NCBI GenBank assembly: GCA_944470555.2
Contig: OX104131.1
Coordinates: 18,964,515 to 19,028,514, forward strand
Length of the DNA: 64,000 bases
DNA from: Heterobilharzia americana
Taxonomy: Eukaryota > Platyhelminthes > Trematoda > Strigeidida > Schistosomatidae
Reading direction: 5' to 3'
Of this stretch, positions 34,180 through 48,371 are shown one piece after another. Within the stretch, counting starts at the first letter, position 1. The number at the start of each line of letters is the position of its first letter. Made by a program: the position numbers and the translations under genes. Below the pieces are notes generated by a model. That model made no database searches. It had not been told where the DNA came from and was given only the letters and a program-made list of their open reading frames with translations.

Positions 34180-36590
34180 GTCAACACTATCACTTACAAT
34201 CAAACATAAATTAATTTTACAACCAATGCATTCTTCTCTGAGATATCCAGAACAGCAGTATCCGTCACAGTTAATGATAGACTAATTTTAAATCTAACCA
34301 AGCCTGCATTACTGTTGACTACTAAGATCCAATACTAAGTATGCTATAGAAATCTCTGTCATGGATGCTGATAAGTCTCCAACTCATAGTTTATTAATTC
34401 ACTATCCGTGTCTGCCAGAACTTCACTTTCAGCCTCCCAATGGTCAGGTGAACACCTGAACAGTACTTGTGTAGCATTATAGTCTTTAACATGCTTGCTA
34501 GACTACTTAATTTTAATATCTCTCAATCGTATCCTGTAGAGTAAATGCCACTAACGTTTCCTAATTTTCAAAACCCCAACACTCAACGAAAGGATTGTTC
34601 TTATGCTCCCAGAATATCAACACCTAGTTAATGTGAAAAGAGAACCTCAAGTGTCTCAGGATAACTATCTTAGACTAAAGGAGACAACCCACATCAGTGA
34701 TGTGGCTTCTACGTTAGACAGTGTAATACCTTCACGCTCATTACACAAAAATATAATGCCTACCTCTGTACATTGAAATGCAGAGGCATATATTATGGTA
34801 ATTATTCTGATATTATGATAGAGTTAATATGATAAGGTAAACACCTAAAACAGTCGAAATCCAGTTTAATTTGCCACGTTTCGACACTGTGTTTGTTGCT
34901 GTCATCATTGGACGGATCTATTCTCTCTGAAATTCCGTGCATTAGACAAAAGCTAATGATGATGGGTTAGTTGAGAAGTCGAAAGAAAAGATTCATCTTT
35001 GTATAACCGGGCGCTTTCAACCACCCCCATATAAAAATGTGCTTAATTTTCGCTGGTAAACAACAAAACTACTCTGAATTAAATGACGAGGCGATTGGCT
35101 ATCTCCCAGGACATAACATTGTCAAGCTTAGCTAAGAGCACCTTATCATTAGTGTTTTTTTTCAAATCCACTTTTAAATACATATGTATTAGATACAACC
35201 CCTCACTCCTCATAGGCTGAGCGTTCGTGTGCTGACCATCAAACATGACTGTCATCAATCGGATTTCAAATGCTGTAGCCAGTGGAAACTGTTCCAGAAT
35301 CTCAAGCCAAAATGAAGGAGTTACTCAGTAATTTATGTCTTCTAACCATCTTCTAGCTGATGTCAGACAGGTTATGATAATAAGTTTTTTCGAATCCATC
35401 AGTTCTTCTCAATCGACTCATCTGGACAATACATGTGTTTGTTTGTTTGTTTACATTTCACTGAAATAACAAAGCTATGATGGGGAGCCGAGATTACAAC
35501 TGATCACTCTGACAAAATGAGTTCTATCGCCTGTCTGGATTTTTAATACACCAATATAGGTTTAACTTTGTAACCATCTTACGCAACACCTTTTCGAAAA
35601 TATGCTAAAATTACACGAGATATAACTGGTTTCTAAATAATTGTTCATGATATCATAAACCGTGTGACTTCATTAGATTATTAAATGACTCCTCAAAGGT
35701 ATCAGCGTAACGTCAATGAACTTCAACCATTCCGAGTGCATCTTATTTGGGGCTCTTCTATGCACATAAAAATTATCACTTCGAATTACAAAGTGATATC
35801 TGTTTGTTCCATAAATTGGCCTGTAGATGTTGTGCTGATATATGGCCGAGCTGATATATGGAATTTTCAATGACTGGCTTACTGAATAAGAATCCATTAA
35901 CTTGCATCTTCTAACTACAACAAATTGATTATAACCATTCACTGCTTCTTGGTTTTTTCACATATATTTGAAATGCTACTAGTTGGAGATGAATGCTGAG
36001 GTCAAGTGTATTTCTAATGCACATTGATGAGTTATGATTTTGGATCAAACTCAATCTGTCTTAATATATACAGAAGCAGATCTTTTGTATATTCTCTGCA
36101 GTCTTCGCTAAAACAATCTAAAGATAAAGGCTACAATAAATTTATGCAGGGATAAAACATACAGATGGTGTGTGTTAGTTAAACTTGAGCCCTGTATATG
36201 ATTGTAACTTCATTTTAGTATGTTAAGTAGTGGTACACAGTGAAACATTATTACATACTGGATAACATTCCCAACACAATGTACTGTTCATATTCATCTC
36301 AACTTCACAATCTTGAAAGATGATTTATGTAGTTTTAAGGAGGACAGGGTATTAAAGCTGCCTAAACTATGTCTCAACGAATTATGTTTGAAACACTGAC
36401 CAGTACATAATACTGTTTCATTGTGCAATGCATCTGATAAATAAACTGAAAAGTAATGAAGAATAGGTATCAGTTAGTAATCGGAAGCGAATAAATTCTG
36501 AATCTCATGAAAAATGAATAGACCAGCTCTGAAAATGCATGACAAAGGGAACTCTTTCCCATCATCACATTGTAATATATTTATAAACAT
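34180..36590. other. Gene-free intronic stretch
   Basis: A short (TTTG)n run near 35434-35450. No exon or element recognised. Confidence 0.5.
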
Positions 36591-36592
36591 AC

Positions 36593-36697
36593 CTTTGTTT
36601 TACAATCATTGAAGGCTTTGTTCTTTCTTTCTTCATTAAGCATATGATAAACATAATGTTTGAGAAGATGATATCCTTCACGCAAACTTTTATTGAT
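36593..36697 (-). CDS. Candidate orphan exon, function unknown
   Basis: 105 nt between a strong polypyrimidine acceptor (ttttcttttcttcaag) and a strong donor (gtatgt). Read in phase 0 it gives LREGYHLLKHYVYHMLNEER and a Lys-rich tail; another frame is also open and hydrophobic. It lies in the linker 4-5 intron on the same strand, but its 0-0 phase does not fit the chain. It might be an alternative or nested-gene exon. I do not recognise the family. Confidence 0.3.
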
Positions 36698-36899
36698 CTT
36701 GAAGAAAAGAAAATCAAGGAAGGAATATTCATTTCGTGATATTTTGATAGTCGTTCTTAACATAATAAAATCAAATTTGTCTCATAGTTTGAGGCAGCTG
36801 GTGGACGTTTCAAGATCTAAGCCTCACGACTGTTGCCACTGTTTAACAAGACATATCTACAACATTAGGACTTCTGGTGTATCCACCTGATTCACAAAA

Positions 36900-39030
36900 T
36901 ATGTTCATGGTGAGTATTAGGGGAGTCCTAAGTAGACGAACATCAATGATTCGCCAATAAACGTCTACAAACATCAATACCTGTTGCTGAGCCTTAAGCT
37001 GTGAACTATAATTAGCAATGTGATAACTTGAGTGAAGATTTGGATGAAACTGTCCTACGTAGCCAGACTGGTTTATTAAGGAGGCTCCAAATATGCTAAC
37101 TTTTAAAAATGCAAGTTTCTTTCATCTTGGAACTCGAGATCATTTCTGACTCTTCTAGTCAGCCACTGATTGGCGAAAAATATGATGCCTGACTACGGAT
37201 TATCCGAATTTCACTACTTCCTGTACTTCCAAGTGATTTGATTGCTTCTTTGTAGAATCACCTAAGTGGTCCAGTTGGCAGACTTCATGCTTTCCCTCTA
37301 AAATTTTATGCATTAGGCAACGGTGCACTTGTGTGTATGTCTTTTTAAAAATTACTCACTTAAGTAGGGTATGATTTTGTTCAAATGGACTGTTTTACTT
37401 ATGGAATTTTCCCTCTCTCTGCCTGGTCTTACTATGAATGACACAGTCACAATTTAATTCTTATCAGATGTTATGGTGATGTTAGGTGAGGGTGCTGATT
37501 AAGTCCAGAGTTTCCTAAACGCCTTAAGTGGCAGCTTTTGTGTGTTTGGCATGCATTTATCAGAATCTAGATGTAAATTGCTGCTCCTGAACTGATCTGG
37601 GCCGTTGTCTTGTATAACGAAAGGGAGTGAAGTGATTAAGCGTGCTGGCCATCTTACTCACTTAAAGAGTCGGACTAGTCCTATGAATCAGTGACCGACA
37701 AAATCTCCAAACAGTCACAAAAGTCTCAAACTAATTTCCTGTCTGGTTTCGCCATGATATTACAGTTTGCAGCGGTTTACTCTGTTCCACTATGTGGCTG
37801 TGAAATATGGCCATCAAGTGTAGAGGATATGAGAAAGCTTAAGATGTTCGACTGCTGTTACCTTCGTAGTACTAGCGGTGTATCGTTCAGTAGAAATCCG
37901 GTGTAGATTTCTATACGAAAGTGGTCGATGATTATATGGGTTTTCATTGACTTTACTGACTAGACATAGACATCACATGTCCTAGTCATCTTCAGTGCCA
38001 TCTCACAATACTAAGTGGAGTAGGATTTGACTGGGAAATATTAGTTGTCGTCCGACTGCAACATGGTGTCTGCCCATGAAATATTTCATGTTGATCTCAG
38101 TCATGTTAAAAGGTTGCTGACCTTCTGGATGGCGTCTACCTGGTTATAGGACTTAGAATCGACCTGGGTGCTCATATGTATGTATCCACATACTCTCATC
38201 ACTTAAATCATCGCAACTAAATCCCTCATCGTGTTATAACATTTGTTTTCTGGCGACTGACATTCAGTAACTTCGAATGCTTTCTTCTTTATTTCCTCAT
38301 TTTTCTTATGTGTACCTTCTACCTTAATGTGTTCAAATGATGAGTTGCAGCCTGAACTGATACACAATAACACCACGTCCAGTGTTGATGATGACTGACT
38401 GCCATGCTCAGTGTAATGATTCTAGAAGCCTTTAACCTAAGATGAATAAACGAATATAGGTATTCAAAAATGTCGACATTTACGAAATTTAAAGAGAATT
38501 ATTCAACTGGTAAACTGTGGACTCGCTAAACTTTCAAGGTTTCAATGAGAATGAATGTTGATATTTGATTGTAATATGCTGTGGACGGTGCGCTGACTAA
38601 ACCTCCGGTCAGTAATCGCTTGAGTAGGTCTATAAAGTCAGTTAAAGGAAGAATTACTTTTCATAAATTTATTCACATAATATGATTGTGCCTATAATTT
38701 AGCTTTATCGTGTGGAGAAAAACAATACTTACTATGTTACAAAATGATTTCCCCATTTTCTTGTACAGATATGATAATGGACTATTCAGATATTGCATAA
38801 ACTTCAATGGGGTTGACAGTAGTTTATGATGTATTGTGGCTTTGACTTCAAAGTTGATGATTACTTGGAATTAGAGCAGAAATCAATGGATAAATGTAGG
38901 AAAATGGTTCAGACTTAGGTAGATATAGAAAAAGAGAATTTTGTTTCAGGTTACTTTAGTTCTCATGACGCAAGGCATTTTATGTTTGAGAAAAATTAGG
39001 TGTTGATATGCACCACAACCAATAACTGTA
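36900..39030. other. Intronic stretch, otherwise gene-free
   Basis: Only the retroelement relic at 37.7 kb is recognised. Confidence 0.45.
37690..37920 (+). mobile_element. Non-LTR retrotransposon 3' coding relic
   Basis: A 71-codon frame with VYSVPLCGCEIWPSSVEDMR followed by KLKMFDCCYLRS. This corresponds to the VLLYGCETWPLR-EDVRRL-VFDH-CLRS block found after the RT in trematode non-LTR elements. Flanks are unrecognisable. Confidence 0.6.
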
Positions 39031-39037
39031 AATAACT

Positions 39038-39815
39038 GCAACCTTTAGACAGCGAAGATAGGACTTCAGGTCGATATAGAGAAGACAGAGATGAAGATAA
39101 CCAACCAACAACAACGACAAGCACCGATCACCATCATCGGGGGAGAAATCTAAATGAAGTTGTCTCTTTCACCTACCTTCCTAGGTAGCATCGTTTCAAC
39201 TTCAGGCAGCGGCACGGATGAAGATGTCAAACCGCAGTCGGTAAGAGAGCAAGATAGGCCTTCATTAATCTGAAATCAGTTCGGAGATCTACTGCACTCC
39301 ACTCAGCATAAAGCGTGAACAACATCCGGATTTTCAACACTTATATCAGTCGAATCAGTGCTTCTCTATGGTTTAGAAACTTGGTGCTTCATGAAAAGCA
39401 TTTCTAACAAACTACAGAAATTCATCAACAGCCGCCTACGTTCGTTGCTGAAGATCAGATGACGAGAATAATAAGAACAAGCAACAAAGAACTCTGGCTG
39501 GCAACGAACTAACCAAGAACCTATTGCCCAACAAATATACGGAACAGAGTGGAGATGGATTGGATTGGACATACAGTGAGAATACCGATTAGGGACACCG
39601 CGTGACAATCCAGGCTATGTACTCGAGTGGAACCGAAATGGGAAACGACGAGTTGGGTGTCCGAGGGTGACATGGAGGAGATGGTGTGAGGAAGAAATGA
39701 AAGTTTTTGGGCTGTCGAGGAGCCGGGTTGAAAAGACTATAGAGAAGAGAGTTAAATGGCGACGTGCTACTGAAGCCCACTGGGAACTCAAGGGACAAAT
39801 AATAATGATATAGCC
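39038..39815 (+). mobile_element. RTE-like element, 5'-truncated 3' fragment
   Basis: Plus-strand relative of the RTE copies' 3' third: acttcaggtcgatatagaga, the FTYLGS-like block, gatctactgcactccactcagcat, and the end gaagcccactgggaactcaagggac followed by an aataataatgata tail. Frames are broken. It is diverged from both full-length copies. Confidence 0.8.
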
Positions 39816-39819
39816 ATAT

Positions 39820-42800
39820 ATGTGTCAGTAATATGAAGTTTTGCAATGACATTTTTGTGCAGAGTGTGACCAAATACAAACTATTTTTGAATTCATTACT
39901 GGACAGTTCAAAGTGAAACTTTCGACGTACTCATCTGTTTAGGCTGTCTCAGCAAATAATTTTTGCTAACGGATATACTACTGAGCAACTTGAGTAGTTC
40001 AAAGCATGTCACAGTGTTATTTTTATTTTGGTGCGCAGCCAAATCACTGGATTGCTGTTTCCCCCATTTGGATTTGAGTCAACCATTTAGAGGAGTAGCT
40101 GGAAAAAATTCACCTGATAGGACGAACTTCTCAAGTCATCTGAACCTTGTTAAACTGGCTTGGATGAACTGGTATATCTCAAATAGAATGCTGAATAAGT
40201 AATCTATGAAGTAAATTTGTTTGATTACATCGCTGATGAGCTAATTCTGCTCCAAAACGATTTAAATGGGTGTCCTATGTTTACACCACTCTGATTTGAC
40301 TGCCTGTGGAAACCTATCGATCAACCTGAATACTTTCTAACTAATAAAGTTTTCTAGTAGTAGTATATTTTGTTACTTCATGGCGCTTTTGTATCAAAGA
40401 TCACATCTAGTGACCTTGACTGCGTTGCTTTCAAAATAAACTCTGTCGACAACGCAGCTGGGCAGTTAATAAAGAACTCAGTTTTGAGAAATCACATCGT
40501 GGACTATACCATTTGTGAATCATTAGGAAATTGGTCATCCTATTTAGCTTTTGAGACGTTTTGGACTATACTTGATTGAGATGAACTCAGATGGTGTTAC
40601 AGGTCAGCTTAGTCGCGCAGTAAACAAGTGTCTGAAGGAGCTGCTAGCAACATGTTTGACATCAGGCTCATCAGCAATACCTTTGAGGCGGTTCCTTTTA
40701 AGACATCCTTTTGATACAATTGCCAAAATTCCATTTTATTTAACACATCACAACTGTTTAGAATCTTTAGCTTAACTTTACCGTTTAAAGAGGTACTGTG
40801 GTGCAGAAACAAGTCAACCTAGATAGAGGGAGCTGCATATCTACCTCTCATTTTCAGCTGATCTTCAGAAAAAATTTTTGGTCATAATGAAAATCATTTG
40901 AAAATTTTCATATTTTGTTTACTGACTGATACCTACTTTGAATGATGTTATAAAATAGTCGACATGATTCATTGCTAAGTTATAACTGATCCAAGTTTGG
41001 TGCTTAACAATACTCTTCAGAGAACCCTGTCAGCAACCTCTACACAACGGATACCTGCTCACATGCCTATGATAAACAATATTGACTGACACAAGCAGTC
41101 AGAAACCCCTTACATAGATTAGTATTGCGAAGTAGTCAGAAAACAGTTATCTTAACAATTGATGGCCACTTCATCTATTTGAGGTCAACCTCATCAACTT
41201 TACAGCTTGATTACCTCAGTTTAAAAACCTGAGTTATTCCATTCAATCACGTGCGTTTATAGTGATTATTTTCGTCTGCTTCCATCTAAACTGTGTCAGC
41301 TATGCGCAACCCATTTTCCGGAGTGGGTATCGGTATTATTTCCAGTGAGACATGCACTAATACCTAATATGTACTCACATAGTCTTATATGCACACGTAA
41401 CGAAAGTCACTAAGTGTAGTTTTCGCTAATATACTCTTCTATTAGTTAACTAACTTAAATCAACGGAAGATTGTTTCCAATCATTTACTTTGAACAGTTT
41501 GAGGGCATATAATGCTTCTGAAATCAATCTGTGATGGTTCCGAGTAAACTATCATTCAAAATAAGTAGGTTAACAAGAATAAATCAATTACCAGAGAGTA
41601 TTTTAACTGGAGTAAATCATCTTCTAAACATTTCAATACCCGCAACGATTGGTCACTGGAGAGTAGATGACTTCATCTTGTCTAGTCCTGACTGCTGATC
41701 ATTTTGTAATGTGTTCACAAGGATAAAAGACTCAGCTTCACGTTGCAAAGTGATTGTTGTTACATTGTAAAAAGCAACTGGTAAGAACCCTTGAACCTGA
41801 GTTTCGTGCCTATTGCGACTCGTCAACAACGGCTGTCTGAAACCTCAAGGGAGCTGTTGTCATCCAAAGGATTCCAACCTGCATCAATGAGTGATGCAGT
41901 CGGGGAGTTCAGAGTTTCAAATGGTCAATTCATCTGTCTAATCTAGCTCTTCTAGAGGTCAATCTGGGCTAAACTATCTCAGTCTCTGACTTCAGCGCTG
42001 ATTGACGTCGGTTTGAATCTCCCCCGTGAAGGTACGTTCCGTTGAGGTTGTTGATGAATGTCAATAGACGCGAAACTTAGGTCCAGAACTTGTTACCAAC
42101 CACCTATTATTACAATACTTAGATTTCATATGTATAAATCTCTTTATCACTCAACTACTTTGCACATTACTAAAATAAGATTCATTTTAGCCCATAAAAA
42201 TAATTAAATTAACATTTAGCACTTGAGGGTTAAGCAGAGGTGAAATATCTGGTTCAACGTAAACACTGAATAACTTTGTATGGTGTTTGATTACTCATAA
42301 TGCTAGATAAAAGTCTGTAGTTATACAAAGTCTAGACTAGATATACGTTTCTTACTTGCTGATATTTATCTGAGGAACACAAAGACAACTTGAAAGACAC
42401 CAACCAATCTTTACGTCTGCGTGAACACTAAACAGCAGATGAACAAGTGTGAGAAATAAATATTGTTTTCGCGACAAAAAATAAACCTTTGAATTAAGAA
42501 GATATTTGTCCATAACGTTATTTGTAAATTCATAAAATCATCCCCTTCTTTAATTAAGTACTCACTAATCAGAGAGATGTAGCAATGGGAAATTAATATA
42601 ATTGAAGGCACACACACAAACATATGGTCTGACATTGGGTAGATTGATCTGTCAGTTATTCAGCAGTTAGAGTATACACATGAGTTTTGTCACTCTCTCT
42701 CTCTCTCTAAGAAATCGATACATTTGGTTCGATTTGAAGCCTATGATTACAAAGCAAATCAATTTCATCCATTATTCATATCATAGAGCATTTATAGTGA

Positions 42801-43290
42801 TTAAAATATCATGGTATAATATTCTCGCTTGGAAAAAAAAACAAAGACATAAACTACCCTGGTTTATATGCCAGTCCAGTACACTATATCAGCATACGAT
42901 AGACATGTGTGATTGATGTTACTTTAAAGTAGTAGAATAGTCGATAGCCCGTTTGTTATCATCCAAATGACTGATATAAATCAGGTCGGGAAGCCTGCTA
43001 ATTCATGGAAAAGTCAATTATGAGTACTAGAAGCCACAACAAACACTATCAAAAATTGAACTAATGCTTGATGAACATTTTTAAAATGACCGACAAAATT
43101 TAGTTGGAATTTCGGACTAGTCATCATGATGTTGATTACTCACCAGTGACTAATTAATGTAACAGTTTCTTCAAAACATGTTTTAAAGGCACTAATTCAG
43201 GTGATATTTTTAACAAGATTCAGCAAATACGATGATGAATACATTAGTAATTTGTCTAAATATGAAGTGAAATGTCATAGCCAATAATTT
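39820..43290. other. Intronic stretch, no supported gene
   Basis: 39.96-40.81 kb has short open frames on both strands with no motif I recognise. A B-box-like GGTTTGAATCTCC near 42010 stands alone. (CT)n at 42692-42709. Confidence 0.4.
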
Positions 43291-43298
43291 TAGCTTAC

Positions 43299-43406
43299 CT
43301 GTTGAAATCGGTAAGTTTACGTCTTTTTGTATTGACGTTATGGTTGTTAGCTGATTGAATTCAGTTTCATGGCCAATTTGAGGTGCTGTGCGAGTTTCAA
43401 TAGAGC
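43299..43406 (-). CDS. Ser/Thr-rich linker exon 4 (1-1 phase)
   Basis: Exon of 108 nt, acceptor cttcatcag, donor gtaagc, 35 full codons (SIETRTAPQIGHETEF, LTTITSIQKDV, LPIST). Less Ser/Thr-dense than linker 1 but of the same character and phase, and the same length as the linkers of modules A and B. The junction with linker 3 gives a Ser codon and with linker 5 a Glu codon. Confidence 0.65.
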
Positions 43407-43409
43407 CTG

Positions 43410-45050
43410 ATGAAGTATTCAGTGAACAATAGAAAGTTTTATTTCTACATGAAGCAACTTATCAGTATTTATACAACTAGTAATAAAACGCAACTTTTCA
43501 ATGTGGAAGTTTCTCCATTTTAAATATGACTGCGAAAGGCTACTTTATAACTACTATTTTGTATCATATATACGATTTGGATCACGTATCGAATATGTTT
43601 AATAGCTGCCATAGAGGTTTGTCATTCACTGATGGAGTGAGAAACCAATCTAATATTACCACTTTTGATGCGGAAGTACATCGAAAGAAGATTGATTCGT
43701 AGAAAGCCATAATGGAATGAACCAGTGAAGAATTTCAACACCTTAGTTCTCCTGAGTTGTGGGAGAAACATAATATCGTTTGCAGCTCAAATACTATCTA
43801 GAGATGGCAGGGATAGGCATACTAAGAATGAATTTGATCGAAAATGGATATCCGCCTCAGTTCATGTATTAAAACACCGAGCCATAAATGCGGTGATATG
43901 CCTCAATTTCTAATAAAATTCTCTTCTTACTGCTGTCATCTCAAACAGCCTATAAAAGATATTCCTTGTAGCACTTTTGCGATAAGCGTTTTCTAGTTTC
44001 CCTTAACTTTTAACAATCTGAAAGACAAGATCCTCCGTTTGACTATCCGTATGTGTGTTTACAAGTTTATCTCCTTTTGTCCATCACTCGATTCGAATCC
44101 TATCCAAAAGGCCTCAAGAACACTATCCTGAGTAGTCGCAAAGAGTTCTCTGCGTTCTTAAAAAGTTCTATAACTGAACATTTTATGGATACTAGTCCTT
44201 TAGTCTCAACAACCTGCAACTATTTGGAAGCTATTTACAAAGTGAAAAGAGACCAACCAAAGTCATTTTGTGTCTACCCCCTTTGGGTTTTCGAAGCTTT
44301 ATAGAACCAAGTACAAAACCAGTGCTTTGCATGGAAAACAAACCTATTCAAGTCTTTCTCCCGTGATAGTTTTTATTTTCAGCATTTCAAAATACCCCTA
44401 CTTCCAACTATTTCATTCTATTCATTGCTAAAGTATTATTGCACATTATCACCAGAAATTGTATAAATGTGTGACTGAACAGCTGGGTGAATGAAGCCAT
44501 CAAAAACAGTCTCATCGCTGAACCACCTGATTTCATTTTCTTATTTATGGGATTTTTTTCGTGAATATCCAAGTTTAGTGTAAGCATTTCAAATACTTAA
44601 CTTGTTTTTATATATTTAGCATATATACACAACTTTGTTTGATTTCATTCTTAACGGGTTGGCAACTAAATATTCCAAAGATCATAGTCTGGTATTTGTA
44701 ATTTGTTGGATGTAGGGATTAATTAGGTGATCCACACATGTATGAGAGGACCCATCAAGTTACAAGCACTGGGTATCTTTCGGTCAAAGGAAATTGTTGT
44801 AATCTGTAATTTTTTGAAATCTGGCAACAGTTTAATCTAAAAACGTCCTATGTTGTAGGAAGTTGTATAACCTCAGTTTAAGAAGTCATTTTTGCCTTTT
44901 CGGAACACTTTCAAAATGTCTTTGAATCATGTACATACGTCAAGCGAGAAGAGTAACTAGGATACGTTAATCTCACTAGAGTTGGCAGCGATTTCAAAGT
45001 AATTAACTGAAATTACCTTAGTTGCATACACTGAAGAACATGAATTGTAC
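43410..45050. other. Intron between linkers 4 and 3
   Basis: No element or extra exon recognised. Confidence 0.5.
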
Positions 45051-45054
45051 TTAC

Positions 45055-45153
45055 TTTCATTTTGTGTTCTACTGGTGAAGTCTGGAGTGGGAATTGCAGT
45101 TGGATCGGTCGAAAAGGTTTGATTTACATGATTCTTTGTAGCATCCAATGTAT
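45055..45153 (-). CDS. Thr/Pro-rich linker exon 3 (1-1 phase)
   Basis: Exon of 99 nt, acceptor atctacag, donor gtaagt. Thirty-two full codons rich in Thr and Pro (FSTDPTAIPTPDFTSRT) with one N-glycosylation sequon (NQT). It follows module D exon 2 in transcript order, and the junction makes a Tyr codon. The 1-1 phase matches the other linkers. It sits just upstream, in transcript order, of the degenerate PLE-free stretch leading to linker 4. Confidence 0.68.
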
Positions 45154-45487
45154 CTGTAGATAGAAGTTAAATGTAATCACTGTAGTTTATTATTAATTTT
45201 CGAATTAAACAGGAATCAATGGAAAGTGAACGACATAAGCATATACAAAGGGACTTTCTATGGGCGATGATGAATTATTAACAGGAGATAGTAAATACAG
45301 TCAGTTAATTACTTCCTAAAAATTAATTTTTGATTTTTTACGTTCAAATTCAACGTAATCATGATCGAGTGAATGAATGAATTAATTGAGGATCTTAGAA
45401 TAGTAACTAGGTGATTTAAAGGCTCAGGTAACCTGATGTGTGGTTATTTGGTAAGATATACGTATTACTCTGTCTAACAATAATCAT

Positions 45488-45730
45488 TGTTTGTAAAAAT
45501 TAGTCCCTTTAATAAATTTCGATAACGCCATTAGAAGACGAAGATTATCTGAACAATGTAATGTGTATTTGCGCAATACATTTCGAACAATCTGATCACA
45601 CATTTACTTGTCATGTCAATTTATATATGAAAATGAAAGGTGAAATATAATGAATCAGGAAAGGTTGTGACACTAGTTTAGATAATGTAATCAGATAAGG
45701 ATTAGCAAGGTAGATTAAGTGAAACAACAA
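45488..45730 (-). repeat. PLE P3 3' terminal repeat (pLTR)
   Basis: Partner of 48110-48362; about 240 bp, followed in minus orientation by linker-side intron sequence. Confidence 0.85.
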
Positions 45731-48109
45731 ATTGTTTTTGTGTTCACAAGGGGCTTAAATTTACGACTGGCTAACGCTTCAAGAAATTTCAGTATGGGGC
45801 TTTGACTACTGGTACATAATATCTTGAACGGTATTTTTGTATTAACCTTATGATTCGTTTCGATGACATGTTTTGGTATAGTTGAAGATGGATGTCTGTC
45901 ACCGCCACTGATCAAAGTTTGTGTGTTAAATTGCTTTCCAAGCCATTTTGGTTTGTGTTCCCTTACCTTAGTCTGCATTAAGCGATTACTCCTCCCTATG
46001 TGTGTGTCCACATATACATGTAAATTGGTAAACACGGTGGGGGATATGACAAAATCATTTATGCGAAGTTGAGGTTTGCGGCGAAACAGGTGTTTTGTTG
46101 TCTCAACAACGATAAACCGAGCTGGATAGTATGTTTTACTGACAACAGATTTTAATCTCATTTTCAATATCATACTACTCGTTTCCCCTCTGTATGGAAC
46201 TTTAAGAAATATATCCTATTATATGACTGAGGAAATTATAAGCTTCAGGCTTAGCTGTTTTCTACAGCGATTCACAAACTGTAATGGATATCCGTTTTTC
46301 ATTAGTGTGTCTGTTAGAAATTCGCTCTCATTATCCATTGTATGAGATGTACAAATCTGTTGGATCCTACTGAATAAGCATGTTACTAAGCCTTTCTTAT
46401 ATTTCATTGGATGAAAGCTGTAGAAACCCAATCACTATTCTGTTCAAGTATACTTTCTATGGGTTAATCGTCTGATACATCCGTCTTCCCTCCGACACAA
46501 AAGTACATCAAGAAATATAAGTTGATGGTCATTTGTTTCCTCACATATGAGACTGATATGATATTGTACGACACTAAGCCTTTTTAGCAAACTCCCGGTA
46601 TCCTCATCTGTGTCACATAATACAATGACATCATCAATATACCTCCTATAGAATGTGACATTACTGATTAAATCCTAAGCCGTTAGTTCAATGTGATGTA
46701 TATACATTAGCTAATAACGTCTTAATAGGCTCCCCAAAGCAACAATATCAATCTTCGAAAAATATTCACCTTCGAAATTGAAATGAACCTTATCAGTACA
46801 TAATAAAAGTAGCTGTTTCAAATACATTCGAGAAATAGGAAGAGAAGAATAATTCAAAGATATCTAATCCTAAAGAATATTAACTGTCTTCGTTAGAGGC
46901 ACATTCGTAAACAAAGAGTTGTTATCAAAAGAATACATTTTCTTATGTCTGATATTCATATTATTAAGACAATCAACAGGTTCAAAAGTATCTTTCAATC
47001 AATACTTACATAGATCATTACGAATCACGTTCAGTATCTCGGGCTAACCATTTCGTCACTTTGCTTTTGGAAGACTGATACATTGACAATATTGGGCGTA
47101 ATGGGTTATTAATTTTATGAAATTTTAGAAGTCCATATAAATTGGGAAAATTAGATCCCATGGATTTAAAGGAGTTGAACTCCACTTCAGCTATAAGATC
47201 CATATTAAGGAGTTTAAATAGACTAAATGTTACTTTTCCTTCTAATTTTTTTATATTCTCTGATGGAGCATCCGCCATGAATTTACGTTCATCACAAAGA
47301 ATAGACATTTTATTTTTTGTACTTTAATTTGTCCATCAACACAACACCTGATCCTTTATCAGACTTAAGAATTATCACATTAGGATTCTTCTGTAAGTTT
47401 ATCGGGGACTTAAAGTGTTACCTAGTTAAAATGTCTCTCTTTTTGAGCCTGAATGATGGGATTGATTGGTGATATCAACTTGTTTAGCCTTAAACCAACC
47501 CTGGTTGTCAGAAGAGGTAGGAACTAGCGAATTTAACTGATCATATAAATTTTTGAAATGTGCATGAATGACTTAATCATTATTATGATAGTATGGAACT
47601 GAAAATTTGAATCCAAGGGAAAGATCTTCTTATATACCAAAAGTCTAACTGAAGATAAATTTGTAACATATTCATCCGGATTCACTGAAAATGACTGTAT
47701 ATGATCACTGATAGAAGATTTCGATGACTTTTCCTGAGTTTCCGCCTACGTTTTAATTATAACTGAACTACAAAAATTGATAAATTTGATATGACAAACT
47801 AAAGAGATGTTAGACAGCACAGAAGAAGCAGATACATGAAGTTCAATTAATCGGCATAAATTCTCACTTCAACTATTCATATAAGAGTTCGTGAGACGAA
47901 TAAGATTTGATGTACTAGGATGTAATTTTGAACATCATAAAGATTTATGGAATGATCTTGAGAATTTGTGATTAGATCTACATGATTTATAAATTTCCGG
48001 CTTCACTTTTTTCAGATGTTATTTTGAACTTGAGGTTAAACAGTTCATCTAACCGTTTAACAATACAACGAGGGAGTCTTCTTCTGAGAAATTTGAAACA
48101 ATTAGTCTG

Positions 48110-48362
48110 TTTAATAAACTTCAATAATTCTATTAGAAGATGAAGATTATCTGAACAATGTAATGTGTATTTGCGCAATACATTTCGAACAATCTTACCA
48201 CACATTTACTTCTCATGTCAATTTATATATGAAAATGAAAGGTGAAATATAATGAATTAGGAAAGGTTGTGACACTAGTCTAGATAATATAATCAGATAA
48301 AGATTAGCAAGGTAAATTAAGTGAAACAACAAATTGTCTTTTTGCACACAATGAGGGCTTAA
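48110..48362 (-). repeat. PLE P3 5' terminal repeat (pLTR)
   Basis: Shares tattagaagatgaagattat, cgcaatacatttcgaacaat and gaaaggtgaaatataatgaa with 45488-45730 in the same orientation, and with P1 at 28540-28740. Confidence 0.85.
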
Positions 48363-48371
48363 TTTTGATAA

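Larger units (their letters stand above)
45488..48362 (-). mobile_element. Penelope-like element P3, near full length, degenerate, with direct terminal repeats
   Basis: Minus orientation, same family as P1. From its 5' end: a terminal repeat (48362-48110), an N-terminal frame that starts within it (48205-47987, LRRRLPRCIVKRLDELFNLK), the RT block NLYGLLKFHKINNPLRPILS (about 47180-47100), degraded RT motifs, MKYKKGLVTCLFSRIQQICT (46400), then GIY-YIG remains (THIGRSNRLMQTKVREHK, 46173-45715), and a second copy of the terminal repeat (45730-45488). Frames are broken by stops and indels. Direct terminal repeats (pLTRs) are a known PLE hallmark. Confidence 0.85.

Noticed and set aside
34868..34930. 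Possible minus-strand hammerhead (GAAAC and ATGATGA nearby)
   Set aside because: Stem II does not pair directly between the two core strands and the first core base is wrong.
40370..40812. Overlapping open frames on both strands near 40.4-40.8 kb
   Set aside because: No motif, splice site or repeat relation recognised; treated as unassigned intron sequence.
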